In this document: one piece after another, positions 9,649 through 18,192 of the stretch
How the letters are laid out: every line of letters starts with the position of its first letter
How positions within the stretch are numbered: the stretch's first letter is position 1
DNA from: Methylobacterium sp. Leaf125
GTDB taxonomy: Bacteria > Pseudomonadota > Alphaproteobacteria > Rhizobiales > Beijerinckiaceae
NCBI RefSeq assembly: GCF_001423085.1
Contig: NZ_LMNU01000047.1
Span: forward strand, 797-64,796
Direction: 5' to 3'
Length of the DNA: 64,000 nt
Notes under the pieces: model-generated
Database searches by the model: none
The model's input: the letters and a program-made list of their open reading frames with translations, nothing else
Told to the model about the DNA's origin: nothing
Translations under genes and position numbers: made by a program

Positions 9649-10746
9649 TCAGGCGGCTTTGCGCCGCTCTGGGTAGAGGCCGAGAAGCCCCTCGGCATCG
9701 GCCGCGGCGACGCCACGCTCGGTGATGATACCAGTGACGAGGCGGGCCGGCGTCACATCGAAGGCGGGATTTGCCACCGGGCTTCCCGGCGAAACGACCT
9801 CGACGGTGGCGAAGCCGCCGTCCGCCAGACGCCCGGTGAGATGCGTGACTTCGCGGCCGTCGCGCTCCTCGATCGGGATCTCGCGCACGCCGTCGTCGAG
9901 GGTCCAATCGATCGTCGAGAAAGGCAGGGCGGCATAGAACGGCACCCGATTGTCGCTGGCGGCCAGCGCTTTCAGGTAGGTGCCGATCTTGTTGCAGACG
10001 TCACCCGAGGCCGTGGTGCGATCCGAGCCGACGATGCAGACGTCGATGGCGCCGTGCTGCATGAGGTGGCCGCCAGCATTGTCGGCGATGACGGTGTGCG
10101 GGACGCCGTGGGCATTGAGTTCGAACGCGGTCAGGGCGGCACCTTGGTTTCGGGGACGGGTCTCGTCCACGAAGACGTGGACAGGCACGCCGGCATCGTG
10201 GGCCACGTAGATTGGCGCCAGGGCCGTTCCCCAATCCACCGTGGCGAGCCAACCTGCGTTGCAGTGAGTCAGTACGTTAATGGTGCGGTTCTTCAGACGA
10301 TGCAGGTCGCTGAGGATCTGCGCGCCGTGGACGCCGATGGCGTGGCAGCTCTCCACATCTTCCTCGGCGATGCGGCCGGCCTCCGCGTAGGCGAAGGCCG
10401 CGCGCTCGGCCTCCGGCACCGTCCGGAGCTTGGCGGCGACCCGATCCAGAGCCCAACGGAGGTTGATCGCGGTCGGCCGTGTGGCGGCGAGCGTCGCCAC
10501 AGCCCGGTCGAGCCCGGTTTCGGAGGCATACGCCCGCAGGCCGAGGGCGAGCCCGTAGGCGGCCGTGACCCCGATCAGCGGCGCTCCGCGAACCACCATG
10601 GTACGGATCGCCACCGCGGCGTCGTCCAGGGTCGACAGTGTCTTCAGCTCGAAGGCGAAGGGCAGGCGGGTCTGGTCGATCACCGCCACGGAGGCACCAT
10701 CCTCGGCGGGGAAGATGGTGCGGTAGGGCTTGCCGTCGATCTTCAT
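9649..10746 (-). CDS. mtnA: S-methyl-5-thioribose-1-phosphate isomerase
   Basis: The protein is 365 aa. It converts methylthioribose-1-phosphate to methylthioribulose-1-phosphate in methionine salvage. Family motifs are present: [20 protein letters not shown], the catalytic Cys in LTHCNAG (~162), the catalytic Asp in IVGSDR (~242), and NKIGTY. Length is normal for the eIF2B-related MtnA family. No other methionine-salvage gene is in the window. It lies downstream of serA on the same strand with 119 nt between them, and is convergent with the MaoC gene. Confidence 0.95.
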   Translation of the reverse strand: MKIDGKPYRTIFPAEDGASVAVIDQTRLPFAFELKTLSTLDDAAVAIRTMVVRGAPLIGVTAAYGLALGLRAYASETGLDRAVATLAATRPTAINLRWALDRVAAKLRTVPEAERAAFAYAEAGRIAEEDVESCHAIGVHGAQILSDLHRLKNRTINVLTHCNAGWLATVDWGTALAPIYVAHDAGVPVHVFVDETRPRNQGAALTAFELNAHGVPHTVIADNAGGHLMQHGAIDVCIVGSDRTTASGDVCNKIGTYLKALAASDNRVPFYAALPFSTIDWTLDDGVREIPIEERDGREVTHLTGRLADGGFATVEVVSPGSPVANPAFDVTPARLVTGIITERGVAAADAEGLLGLYPERRKAA

Positions 10747-10865
10747 GGGGCGGATCCAGGTGCTGGCGGGGCCGAGGCCGCGAGGCCTCTTCGTCGGACG
10801 GCGTTTACGTCAGAATGCCCTCGGTAGGCCAGCGTGCGGCCCGATCTGTCGCGATCGCGAAAGTC

Positions 10866-12458
10866 TCAGAATCGAAGGGGCCGCACGCGCTTCACCTGCG
10901 GGATTGCGGCGATGCTCGCCAGAACCTCCTGGGAGACCGGGGCGTCGACGGCGCAGAAGCAGATGGCATTGCCGCCCTTCCCGTCGCGTCCGAGGGCGAC
11001 GGTCGCCACGTTGACGCCGGCCGCGCCGAGTACGCCGCCGAAGCGTCCGATGAAGCCCGGCTGGTCGTGGTTGCGCACGTACAGCATGTGCTCCGCGAAG
11101 GCGGCGTCGATCGGGATGGAGCGGATCTCGATCATGCGCGGCTTGCCGTCGTGGAACACCGTTCCGGCGGCATCGCGCGGCATGTCCTCGGCCTCGACGG
11201 TGATGCGGATCACCGATTCGAAATCGGACGTCGCACCGGCGCGGGTGACCTCCTCGACCAGGATGCCGCGCTCGCGCGCCACCGCCGGAGCGGAGACCAT
11301 ATTGATCCCCGACAGGACGGGGCTGAGCACGCCGGTGACGGCAGCCGCCGTGAGAGCGCGGATATTCATCTCCGCGACCGCGCCTTCATACGTCACCCGG
11401 ATGCCGCGGATCGGCGCATCGGTAAGCTGACCCAGGAACGAGCCGAGGTTCTCGGCCAGGTGCACGAAGGGCCTCAGGCGCGGTGCCTCGTCGGCCGAGA
11501 TGGACGGCATGTTGACGGCATTCACGACGGCGCCGCTCAGCAGGTAGTCGGCCATCTGCTCGGCGATCTGCAGGGCGACGTTCGCCTGTGCCTCGTTCGT
11601 CGAGGCGCCGAGATGGGGCGTGCACACCACGTTCGGATGGCCGAAGAGCGGGTTCTGGTAGGCCGGCTCGGTCGCGAACACGTCGAAGGCGGCGCCCGCG
11701 ACCCGGCCGGATTCGAGCGCCGCGCGCAGGGCGACCTCGTCGACGAGGCCGCCGCGGGCACAGTTGATGATGCGGACACCGGGCTTCGTCTGTCCCAGAG
11801 CGTCGGCCGAGAGGATATTCCGGGTCCGCTCGGTCAGGGGAACGTGCAGGCTGATGAGGTCGGCCCGGGCGAGAAGCGCGTCGAGTTCGAGCTTCTCGAC
11901 GCCGATCTCGGCGGCGCGCTCCGGCGTCAGGTAGGGATCGTAGGCGATCACCTTGAGCTTGAGGCCGATCGCCCGGTCGGCGACGACGGCGCCGACGTTG
12001 CCGCAGCCGATGATCCCCAGGGTCTTGCCCGTGAGCTCCGTCCCCATGAAGCGGGCCTTCTCCCAGCGGCCGGCCTGGGTCGAGGCGTCGGCCCGGGGGA
12101 TCTGCCGCGCGAGGGCGAACATCATCGCGATGGCGTGCTCGGCGGTGGTGATCGCGTTGCCGAAGGGCGTGTTCATCACGATGACGCCGCGGGCGGTGGC
12201 TGCCGCCACGTCGACGTTGTCGATCCCGATTCCGGCGCGGCCGACCACCTTCAGGCGGGGGGCCTTCGCCAGCAATTTGGCCGTGACCTTGGTGGTGGAG
12301 CGGATCGCCAGACCGTCATAGGCGCCGATCAAGGCGGCGCAGGCGTCACGATCGCGGCCGAGCTCCGGCCGGAAATCGACGTCGAGGCCGCGGTCGCGCA
12401 GGCGCTGCACGGCCGCGTCGGAGAGGGCGTCGGAGATGAGCACCTTGGGCGCGGGCAT
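10866..12458 (-). CDS. serA: D-3-phosphoglycerate dehydrogenase (long form)
   Basis: The protein is 530 aa and catalyses the first step of phosphorylated serine synthesis, oxidising 3-phosphoglycerate with NAD. The Rossmann segment reads LGIIGCGNVGAVVA. The catalytic set is Arg in INCARGG, Glu in FATEPA and His in CTPHLGAST. The long-form insert (allosteric substrate-binding domain, ~320-450) and a C-terminal ACT domain (YVRNHDQPGFIGRFGGVLG) indicate type 1 PGDH, in which serine feedback is usual. serC lies directly upstream on the same strand, so the two first steps of serine synthesis are paired, with a strong hairpin in the 108-nt gap. Confidence 0.97.
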   Translation of the reverse strand: MPAPKVLISDALSDAAVQRLRDRGLDVDFRPELGRDRDACAALIGAYDGLAIRSTTKVTAKLLAKAPRLKVVGRAGIGIDNVDVAAATARGVIVMNTPFGNAITTAEHAIAMMFALARQIPRADASTQAGRWEKARFMGTELTGKTLGIIGCGNVGAVVADRAIGLKLKVIAYDPYLTPERAAEIGVEKLELDALLARADLISLHVPLTERTRNILSADALGQTKPGVRIINCARGGLVDEVALRAALESGRVAGAAFDVFATEPAYQNPLFGHPNVVCTPHLGASTNEAQANVALQIAEQMADYLLSGAVVNAVNMPSISADEAPRLRPFVHLAENLGSFLGQLTDAPIRGIRVTYEGAVAEMNIRALTAAAVTGVLSPVLSGINMVSAPAVARERGILVEEVTRAGATSDFESVIRITVEAEDMPRDAAGTVFHDGKPRMIEIRSIPIDAAFAEHMLYVRNHDQPGFIGRFGGVLGAAGVNVATVALGRDGKGGNAICFCAVDAPVSQEVLASIAAIPQVKRVRPLRF

Positions 12459-12492
12459 GTCGGCGTCCGGCTCGGGTGGGGGGAGAACCGAC

Positions 12493-12525
12493 GCATGACG
12501 GAGCCGGACACCGGCTCCGTCATGC
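12493..12525. terminator. Perfect 15-bp hairpin in the serC-serA gap
   Basis: GCATGACGGAGCCGG (12493-12507) and its exact complement (12511-12525) are separated by 3 nt. It lies 41 nt past the serC stop and 34 nt before the serA start, reading on the minus strand. No T-tract follows on that strand. It may reduce serA expression relative to serC, protect the serC mRNA end, or be a repeat element. Confidence 0.6.
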
Positions 12526-12566
12526 GCTCGGTATACGACGCGGGTGACGTCGAGGTCGCGCGGGTG

Positions 12567-13745
12567 TCAGGCGGCCCGGGCGAGTTTCGCCTTCTCGGCC
12601 GCGAAGGCCCAGTCGAGCCACGGGGTCAGGGCCTCGAGATCCGAGGACTCGACCGTGCCGCCGCACCAGATCCTGAGGCCGGCCGGGGCGTCCCGGTAGG
12701 CCCCGATATCGAAGGCGATGCCCTCGCGGTCCAGGGTGTCGGCGATGCCCTTGGCGACGGCGCCGACGACGGCGTCGCCCATCGCGAGGATGTCCGGGTC
12801 GGTGATGACGAGGCAGACGCCGGTGTTGCTGTAGGTGCCGGCATCGGCGGCGAGGTGGCCGATCCAGGGGGTGCGCGCCACCCAGTCGTGGATGACCTTG
12901 GCGTTGGCGTCGGCCCGGGCGTGCAGCGCCGGCAGGCCGCCGATGCGCGCGGCCCATTTCAGGGTGTCGAGGTAATCCTCGACCGCCAGCATCGAAGGCG
13001 TGTTGATGGTGTCGCCCTTGAAGATGCCCTCGATCAGCTTGCCGTCCTTGGCGAGGCGGAAGACCTTCGGGACCGGCCAGGCCGGGACGTTCGATTCGAT
13101 TCGGGCCACGGCGCGGGGCGAGAGCACGATCATGCCGTGTGCGGCCTCGCCGCCCATGACCTTCTGCCAGGAGAAGGTGACGACATCGAGCTTGGCCCAG
13201 TCGAGGGGCATCGCGAAGGCGGCCGAGGTGGCGTCGCAGATGGTGACGCCCGCGCGGTCGGCGGCGATCCAGTCGCCGTTCGGCACGCGGACCCCGGCGG
13301 CGGTGCCGTTCCAGGTGAAAATCACGTCGTTGTGCCGCGTGTCGACGGCCGAGAGATCGGGCAGGACGCCGTAGGCGCCGACATGCACCCGCGGCGCGAT
13401 CTTGAGTTCCTTGAGGGCGTCGGTGACCCATTCGAGGCCGAAGGCCTCCCAGGCCACGACCTCGACGGTCTTCGGGCCCAGCATCGACCACATCGCCATC
13501 TCGACGGCGCCGGTGTCGGAAGCCGGCACGATGCCGATTCGGTAATCCTCCGGCACCTGCAGGACGCTGCGGGTGAGGTCGATGGCCTCCTTCAGCTTCG
13601 CCTTGCCGATGGCCGAGCGATGCGAGCGGCCCAGCGGCGCGTCGGCCAGGGAATCGAGGCTCCAGCCCGGACGCTTGGTGCAGGGGCCGGACGAGAAATT
13701 CGGCACGCGGGGGCGCGTGGCGGGTCGGTTGGTCACGTGCGTCAT
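12567..13745 (-). CDS. serC: Phosphoserine aminotransferase
   Basis: The protein is 392 aa. This PLP enzyme makes phosphoserine from 3-phosphohydroxypyruvate. It begins THVTNRPATRPRVPNFSSGP, the form typical of alphaproteobacterial SerC, which differs from the E. coli type. The PLP lysine is in FSWQKVMGG (~195), with GIVPASDTGAVEMAMW near 75 and DATSAAFAMPLDW near 170. The open frame extends to 13976, but the added part is Arg/Pro-rich and not protein-like. ATG 13745 (GGAAGG directly before it) is used; an in-frame GTG three codons later is also possible. It forms a serC-serA unit. Confidence 0.95.
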   Translation of the reverse strand: MTHVTNRPATRPRVPNFSSGPCTKRPGWSLDSLADAPLGRSHRSAIGKAKLKEAIDLTRSVLQVPEDYRIGIVPASDTGAVEMAMWSMLGPKTVEVVAWEAFGLEWVTDALKELKIAPRVHVGAYGVLPDLSAVDTRHNDVIFTWNGTAAGVRVPNGDWIAADRAGVTICDATSAAFAMPLDWAKLDVVTFSWQKVMGGEAAHGMIVLSPRAVARIESNVPAWPVPKVFRLAKDGKLIEGIFKGDTINTPSMLAVEDYLDTLKWAARIGGLPALHARADANAKVIHDWVARTPWIGHLAADAGTYSNTGVCLVITDPDILAMGDAVVGAVAKGIADTLDREGIAFDIGAYRDAPAGLRIWCGGTVESSDLEALTPWLDWAFAAEKAKLARAA

Positions 13746-13962
13746 CCTTCCAGATGAGAGCTCCTCGTTGGGGAGGAGTGGCCCGGAGACGCCAATGGAC
13801 CCGCGCCGCACGGGACGCAAGCGGTCGCCGTGCCGCCGGGGATCGGACCGCGCGCGCTCGGAACGATATCCCAGCGTTGTCCCATGCGGCTTGCCGGGGG
13901 AATCACCGGCTGCGCAGGCGCGAGAACAAGCAAGACGGGACGCGGCAGGGATCGAACCGACG

Positions 13963-15336
13963 TCAGGCCCGGGCAACCGTGTCGCGTAACGTCGCGAAGA
14001 CGCCGCTCGCCAGGAACGTGAGACATCCGAGAACGATGACCGTTTCGCGAAAGGCCTGAACGTAACCCTCCGGGGTTTCTCCCGGCAGGAACGCGTTCAT
14101 CAGCAAGGATCCGACGGCGATGCCGAGACTCATCGAAAAATATTGCATCGTCGAGGCCATGGAGGATGCCATGGCGATGTCACGGTCTTGGATATCCACG
14201 TAGATCAGCGTGTTCATCACGGTGAACTGAAGGCCCGTGAGACAGCCATAGACGAAGAGATACGCGGTCAGGAATGGGACGCCCGTCCGGGGCCCCAGGA
14301 CGGCGAATCCGCCGATGGACAGGGCCACCAGCGCGGTATTCACCAGCAGAAACCATTTGTAGCCGGACCGGCTGAGGATACCGGGCACAAGTCTCTTCGC
14401 AACGATCGATCCGATGGCTTGCGGAACGAGCATCAAGCCCGCTTCCGTCGGCGGCCAAGCGCACCCAACCTGAAGAAAGACGACCAGTATCAGGAACATA
14501 CCGGAGATCCCGAGGCGCGCGAGGAGATTTCCCAGCATGGCGACGGCCACGCTGCGCACCTTGAACAACCGGAGGTCGACGAGAGGATCCCGATACCGTC
14601 GGCTCCAACCAATATAGAGGGAAAACAGGACGATCGCGCCGGCCAGGGCGGCCCCGCCTTGCGCCTTGGAGGTCACGACGGTCTCGGCGCCGGTGAGGAG
14701 CAAGACCGAGCCGGCCCCGAAGATCGCGAAGCCGAGACCGTCGAACCGTTTCCAGGCCTCTGCCCGGAAGTCGATCATGTGCCGGTGGTTGAGTATCAGC
14801 GCGAAGATCCCGATCGGGATATTGATCAGGAAGACCGTGCGCCAGGATATGTGCTGCGCGAGAAACCCGCCCAGGAACGGCCCGATCGTGGCGCCGACGA
14901 GCCCCACCGTCGCGACGGTGCTGATCGAAGCGATCAGCTTTGCCGGGTCGATGCTGCGGACCATCACATACCGTCCGACCGGCAGGAGGGCGGCGCCCCC
15001 GATGCCCTGCAGGACCCGAGCGGCGACGAGTTGGGACACGCTCGCGGAGAGGCCGCACAGGCAGGAACCGATGGTGAAGACGATGATCGCGCCACCGAAG
15101 ACGCGCTTCGTCCCGAAGCGCTCGCACAGCCAGGGCGTGGCGGGAATACAGACGGCCAGGGTCAGGACGTAAGCCGTCAGAACCGGATGCAGATCCAGCG
15201 GCACGATCGAGAAGGCGGTGGCCACGATGGGAATCGCGGCATTCACGATGGTGGCATCGACGGCCTGCATGAAGGCCCCGATCGAGACGAGGAGAAGCAG
15301 CCAGGAATGATTCTCGCTTGCCGTCCTTCCGGTCAT
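13963..15336 (-). CDS. DHA2-type MFS drug/metabolite exporter
   Basis: The protein is 457 aa with about 14 hydrophobic segments, a proton-driven exporter of the EmrB/QacA/MdtD type. DHA2 signatures are seen: MQAVDATIVNAAIPIVA in helix 1, CERFGTKRVF in the loop between helices 2 and 3, LQGIGGAALLPVGRYVMVR, and WRTVFLINIPIG. The substrate is unknown. The TauD-like dioxygenase gene lies 116 nt upstream on the same strand, so they may form a two-gene operon for making and exporting, or modifying and expelling, one compound. No EmrA-type adaptor gene is present. Both genes are flanked by core genes (serC, trmD), which suggests an inserted accessory block. Confidence 0.88.
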   Translation of the reverse strand: MTGRTASENHSWLLLLVSIGAFMQAVDATIVNAAIPIVATAFSIVPLDLHPVLTAYVLTLAVCIPATPWLCERFGTKRVFGGAIIVFTIGSCLCGLSASVSQLVAARVLQGIGGAALLPVGRYVMVRSIDPAKLIASISTVATVGLVGATIGPFLGGFLAQHISWRTVFLINIPIGIFALILNHRHMIDFRAEAWKRFDGLGFAIFGAGSVLLLTGAETVVTSKAQGGAALAGAIVLFSLYIGWSRRYRDPLVDLRLFKVRSVAVAMLGNLLARLGISGMFLILVVFLQVGCAWPPTEAGLMLVPQAIGSIVAKRLVPGILSRSGYKWFLLVNTALVALSIGGFAVLGPRTGVPFLTAYLFVYGCLTGLQFTVMNTLIYVDIQDRDIAMASSMASTMQYFSMSLGIAVGSLLMNAFLPGETPEGYVQAFRETVIVLGCLTFLASGVFATLRDTVARA

Positions 15337-15452
15337 CCCAAGCTCTTTCCGTTCGGTCCCTGAAAGCGACGGCTGCCGACGGCGTTCAGCGCGATGCGCG
15401 GTCGGCCCGAGCAGCCCGTCAGGGGATCGGGGCCGTTCCCTCTCTGAGAGGG

Positions 15453-16274
15453 TTACGGTGCAACGAAGCCCAGTGATAAGTTTGCGCAGAGTGGCCCGGA
15501 GGCGTCGAAGTTCAGGCGACGCCTGGTCCGTTTCTCGTCACTTGGAAACGCGGTCCGTCCGTGAACGATCGCGGTGTTGTCTGCGATCAGGATATCTTGT
15601 TGCTCCAGTCTGAACTGGATTTGATGCTTCCGATTTTCGAAGAACGCGCAGAAAGCAAGGTAAGCTATTTGCGCAGCTGCGCTCGGTGTCACGGATGCCG
15701 ACCCATCGGACATGCGAAATTTTAAAGCGATTCGACCATCGGCATTCAGGCGAAAAACAGAGTTTCGACTTGATTGCCCTTTCCGTTCGACCAGGAGTGC
15801 GTCTCCATCGAATAAAGTATGGATGTCCCGCGGCAACGAGGAACTCAGAGAGGTAAAGGCAGATTTTGCGCTCGCCAATATTGTATCGCCCCCGGTTTTC
15901 GTTGCAAAGACGCATTGCAGAGAAATAATTTTTTCTGGCTTGTCCGAGTATGCGCCATCCGTATGGAGCAAATGTTCGCTATTGCTTGCGCCTATAAATC
16001 CGATCGCTTGATCGGAAGGGTCGATCGATACGATGCCGTCTTGATCTGCTCTTGGATGGGGCGTTGATTCGCCGAGAAGGTTTTTTAAAGCGCACAGATC
16101 CGCTCGACTTTCGGCCGCGTCTTCGCAACGCAGGATGACAAACCCGAATTCATTGAAGCGATCGACAAGAGATTGCTGATTTTGTTCAGACAAAGATCTG
16201 ATATTCTTGATGTTTATGATTTGCTTGCTGGCGTCAAAATCTGCGTGAAATCCCTGATGTTCGGAGATGGGCAT
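15453..16274 (-). CDS. TauD/TfdA-family Fe(II)/2-oxoglutarate dioxygenase
   Basis: The protein is 273 aa. Iron ligands are visible as H-T-D (HLLHTDGAYS, His ~104 and Asp ~106) and a distal His (IVHGRTAF, ~238). Basic residues about 11 further on (RTRRRLNF) suit 2-oxoglutarate binding. The enzyme would hydroxylate or otherwise oxidise a small molecule; the substrate is unknown, and clavaminate-synthase-like tailoring enzymes are as likely as taurine-type ones. ATG 16274 (GAGG 8 nt upstream) is preferred to GTG 16292. Codons are clearly AT-richer than in neighbours (ATTATG.., AAA, TTT, ATA are frequent), a strong sign of recent acquisition. It pairs with the exporter downstream. Confidence 0.85.
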   Translation of the reverse strand: MPISEHQGFHADFDASKQIINIKNIRSLSEQNQQSLVDRFNEFGFVILRCEDAAESRADLCALKNLLGESTPHPRADQDGIVSIDPSDQAIGFIGASNSEHLLHTDGAYSDKPEKIISLQCVFATKTGGDTILASAKSAFTSLSSSLPRDIHTLFDGDALLVERKGQSSRNSVFRLNADGRIALKFRMSDGSASVTPSAAAQIAYLAFCAFFENRKHQIQFRLEQQDILIADNTAIVHGRTAFPSDEKRTRRRLNFDASGPLCANLSLGFVAP

Positions 16275-16424
16275 GATCGGCCTCGTCTGCACCAGACTGC
16301 GGGAGGCATATTAGCGACTCATTCTGTGAAGGATTGATGATACGCGGTGCCCTATCCTTCTTTAGTCGTTCACGGCACCTGTCGACGACAGTAGAAGATG
16401 GACTAAGCCCGAGAACTGCCCGAA

Positions 16425-17126
16425 TCAATCCGCGCGGGACCGCAGCAGGTCCGGGCGGCGCTCCCGGGTGAGGCGCAGGGCCTCGGCCCGGCGCCAGGCC
16501 GCGATGGCGCCGTGGTTGCCGCCGGTGAGGACCTCCGGGATCGCGCGGCCCTCCCAGTCCCGGGGGCGGGTGTAGTGGGGGTATTCGAGATGGCCGGTCT
16601 CGAAGCTCTCCTCGACGCCGGAGGCGACCTTGCCCATCACGCCCGGCAGCAGGCGCACGCAGGCATCGAGCACCACCAGGGCGGCGATCTCGCCGCCGGA
16701 GAGGATGTAGTCGCCGATCGACACCTCCTCGAGGCCGCGCCCGGCGATCACGCGCTCGTCCACGCCCTCGAAGCGGCCGCAGACCACGAGCACGCCGGGC
16801 CCCTCGCTCAGCGCCCGGACCCGGGCCTGCGTCAGCGGCCGGCCGCGCGGGCTCATCAGCAGCCGGGGCCGGGCATCGTCCGGCGCGCCGGCGGCGTCGA
16901 TGGCGGCGGCGAGGACGTCGCAGCGCAGCACCATGCCGGCGCCGCCCCCGGCCGGGGTGTCGTCCACCGCCCGGTGGCGGCCGAGGCCGTGCTCGCGGAT
17001 GTCGCGGGCTTCCAGGCTCCAGGTGCCCCGCGCCAGCGCATCCCCCGACAGGGAGACCCCGAGCGGCCCCGGAAACATCTCCGGATAGAGGGTGAGGACG
17101 GTGGCGTTCCAGGGGCTGGCGGTCAT
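16425..17126 (-). CDS. trmD: tRNA (guanine-37-N1)-methyltransferase
   Basis: The protein is 233 aa. It makes m1G37 in tRNAs reading CNN codons and so prevents +1 frameshifting. SPOUT-knot motifs are present: [12 protein letters not shown] at the N-terminus, [47 protein letters not shown], and [12 protein letters not shown] 17126 is used; the frame is open to 17153. Unusually, trmD is not attached to rimM: rpsP-rimM sit about 7.4 kb away on the same strand, with six signalling and metabolic genes between. Confidence 0.97.
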   Translation of the reverse strand: MTASPWNATVLTLYPEMFPGPLGVSLSGDALARGTWSLEARDIREHGLGRHRAVDDTPAGGGAGMVLRCDVLAAAIDAAGAPDDARPRLLMSPRGRPLTQARVRALSEGPGVLVVCGRFEGVDERVIAGRGLEEVSIGDYILSGGEIAALVVLDACVRLLPGVMGKVASGVEESFETGHLEYPHYTRPRDWEGRAIPEVLTGGNHGAIAAWRRAEALRLTRERRPDLLRSRAD

Positions 17127-17197
17127 GGTGCTTACTGGCGCGCGGAGACGCACCGGGTCAACGTGGCACCGATCCGGCGGCGGCGGGTTAACCCTTC

Positions 17198-18010
17198 ATG
17201 GCTGCTTTCCGCTCGCTCCGTCCCCGGATCCTGGTCGCCCTCGTCCGGACCGTCACGCTGGCGCTGGCCCTGACGGGGTTCGTCCTGTTGCGGCCCGTCC
17301 GCGCGGCCGAGCCGCTGGCCCCGGCCGGGGCGCCCGCCTCGGCGTTCCCGAAGCCCGACCGGCCGGTGGCCGAGATCATCGCGCCGCTCTGGGCCTCCGA
17401 GGCGCAGCGCGATTCGGTCGACGAGGTCGGGCAGGTGATGCGGCTGATGGGCATCGCGGCCGGCCAGAGCGTCGCCGATATCGGCGCGGGCAGCGGCTAC
17501 TACACGGTGCGCCTGGCCGAACGGGTCGGCCCCCAGGGGCACGTCTACGCCGAGGACGTGACGCCCCGCTACCTGGCCGGCCTGGAGACGCGCATCGCCA
17601 AGAGCGCGCTCACCAACGTCACGGTGGTGCGCGGCGAGCCGCACGATCCGCGCCTGCCGCCGGCCTCCCTCGACGCCGCCGTGCTGGTCCACATGTACCA
17701 CGAGATCGCCCAGCCCTTCGGCCTGCTCCACAACCTGGCGCCGATGATGAAGCCGGGCGGCAAGGTCGGGATCGTCGACGCGAACGACGTGCCCTCGCGG
17801 CACGGGACGCCGCCGGCGCTGCTCGCCTGCGAACTCACGGCCGCGGGCTATCGCCAGACCGGTCTCTCGGTGCTGGAGGGCGGCGTCGGCTACCTCGCGA
17901 TCTACGAGGCGCCCGCGGCCGCCGACCGGCCGAATCCGGCTGCCATCCATCCCTGCCGGGACGAGACCACCCGGCTCGGGACACAGGGCGCTGCCAAGCG
18001 CGCGCCTTGA
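17198..18010 (+). CDS. Class I SAM-dependent methyltransferase with an apparent signal peptide
   Basis: The protein is 270 aa. An N-terminal basic and hydrophobic stretch ending RPVRAAEPLAP looks like a Sec signal peptide (residues ~1-37). The rest is a class I methyltransferase: motif I VADIGAGSGYYTVRLAE (~92-108), an acidic residue in HVYAEDV, and a post-motif region LDAAVLVHMYHEIAQP. A secreted SAM enzyme is puzzling because SAM is cytoplasmic; related proteins of this type are nevertheless widely annotated in proteobacteria. The start could lie further in, which would remove the signal, but no good internal ATG precedes the domain. It is divergent from trmD. Confidence 0.85.
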   Translation: MAAFRSLRPRILVALVRTVTLALALTGFVLLRPVRAAEPLAPAGAPASAFPKPDRPVAEIIAPLWASEAQRDSVDEVGQVMRLMGIAAGQSVADIGAGSGYYTVRLAERVGPQGHVYAEDVTPRYLAGLETRIAKSALTNVTVVRGEPHDPRLPPASLDAAVLVHMYHEIAQPFGLLHNLAPMMKPGGKVGIVDANDVPSRHGTPPALLACELTAAGYRQTGLSVLEGGVGYLAIYEAPAAADRPNPAAIHPCRDETTRLGTQGAAKRAP

Positions 18011-18192
18011 GCGCGGGCCGTGAGCGCGGGGCGACGCGCGGGGGCTCTGCCCGCCGCCGTCCTGAACCCCGCTCACGCCGTCGATCCCGTCCTTCCCTGG
18101 GGGGCGGGCTCGCGTGCCATACCCGGAACCGCTCTCGATCGGACCCGCCGCAGGACGCTGGACGGCCGGTAATCCGGACTCCGCGGATCGGA

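Noticed and set aside
7908-9716. A 602-codon minus-strand frame opposite ychF and the MaoC gene
   Set aside because: The product is low-complexity and antisense to two intact conserved genes.
10638-13757. A 1039-codon open frame on the plus strand across mtnA, serA and serC
   Set aside because: It is antisense to three clearly conserved enzymes; its product is Gly/Arg/Asp/His-rich, as expected from the complement of high-GC codons.
13937-13964. A complete tRNA gene on the minus strand
   Set aside because: Only a T-arm and acceptor-like 3' part is seen; the rest of the cloverleaf would have to lie in MFS coding sequence and does not form. Kept only as a possible attachment-site remnant.
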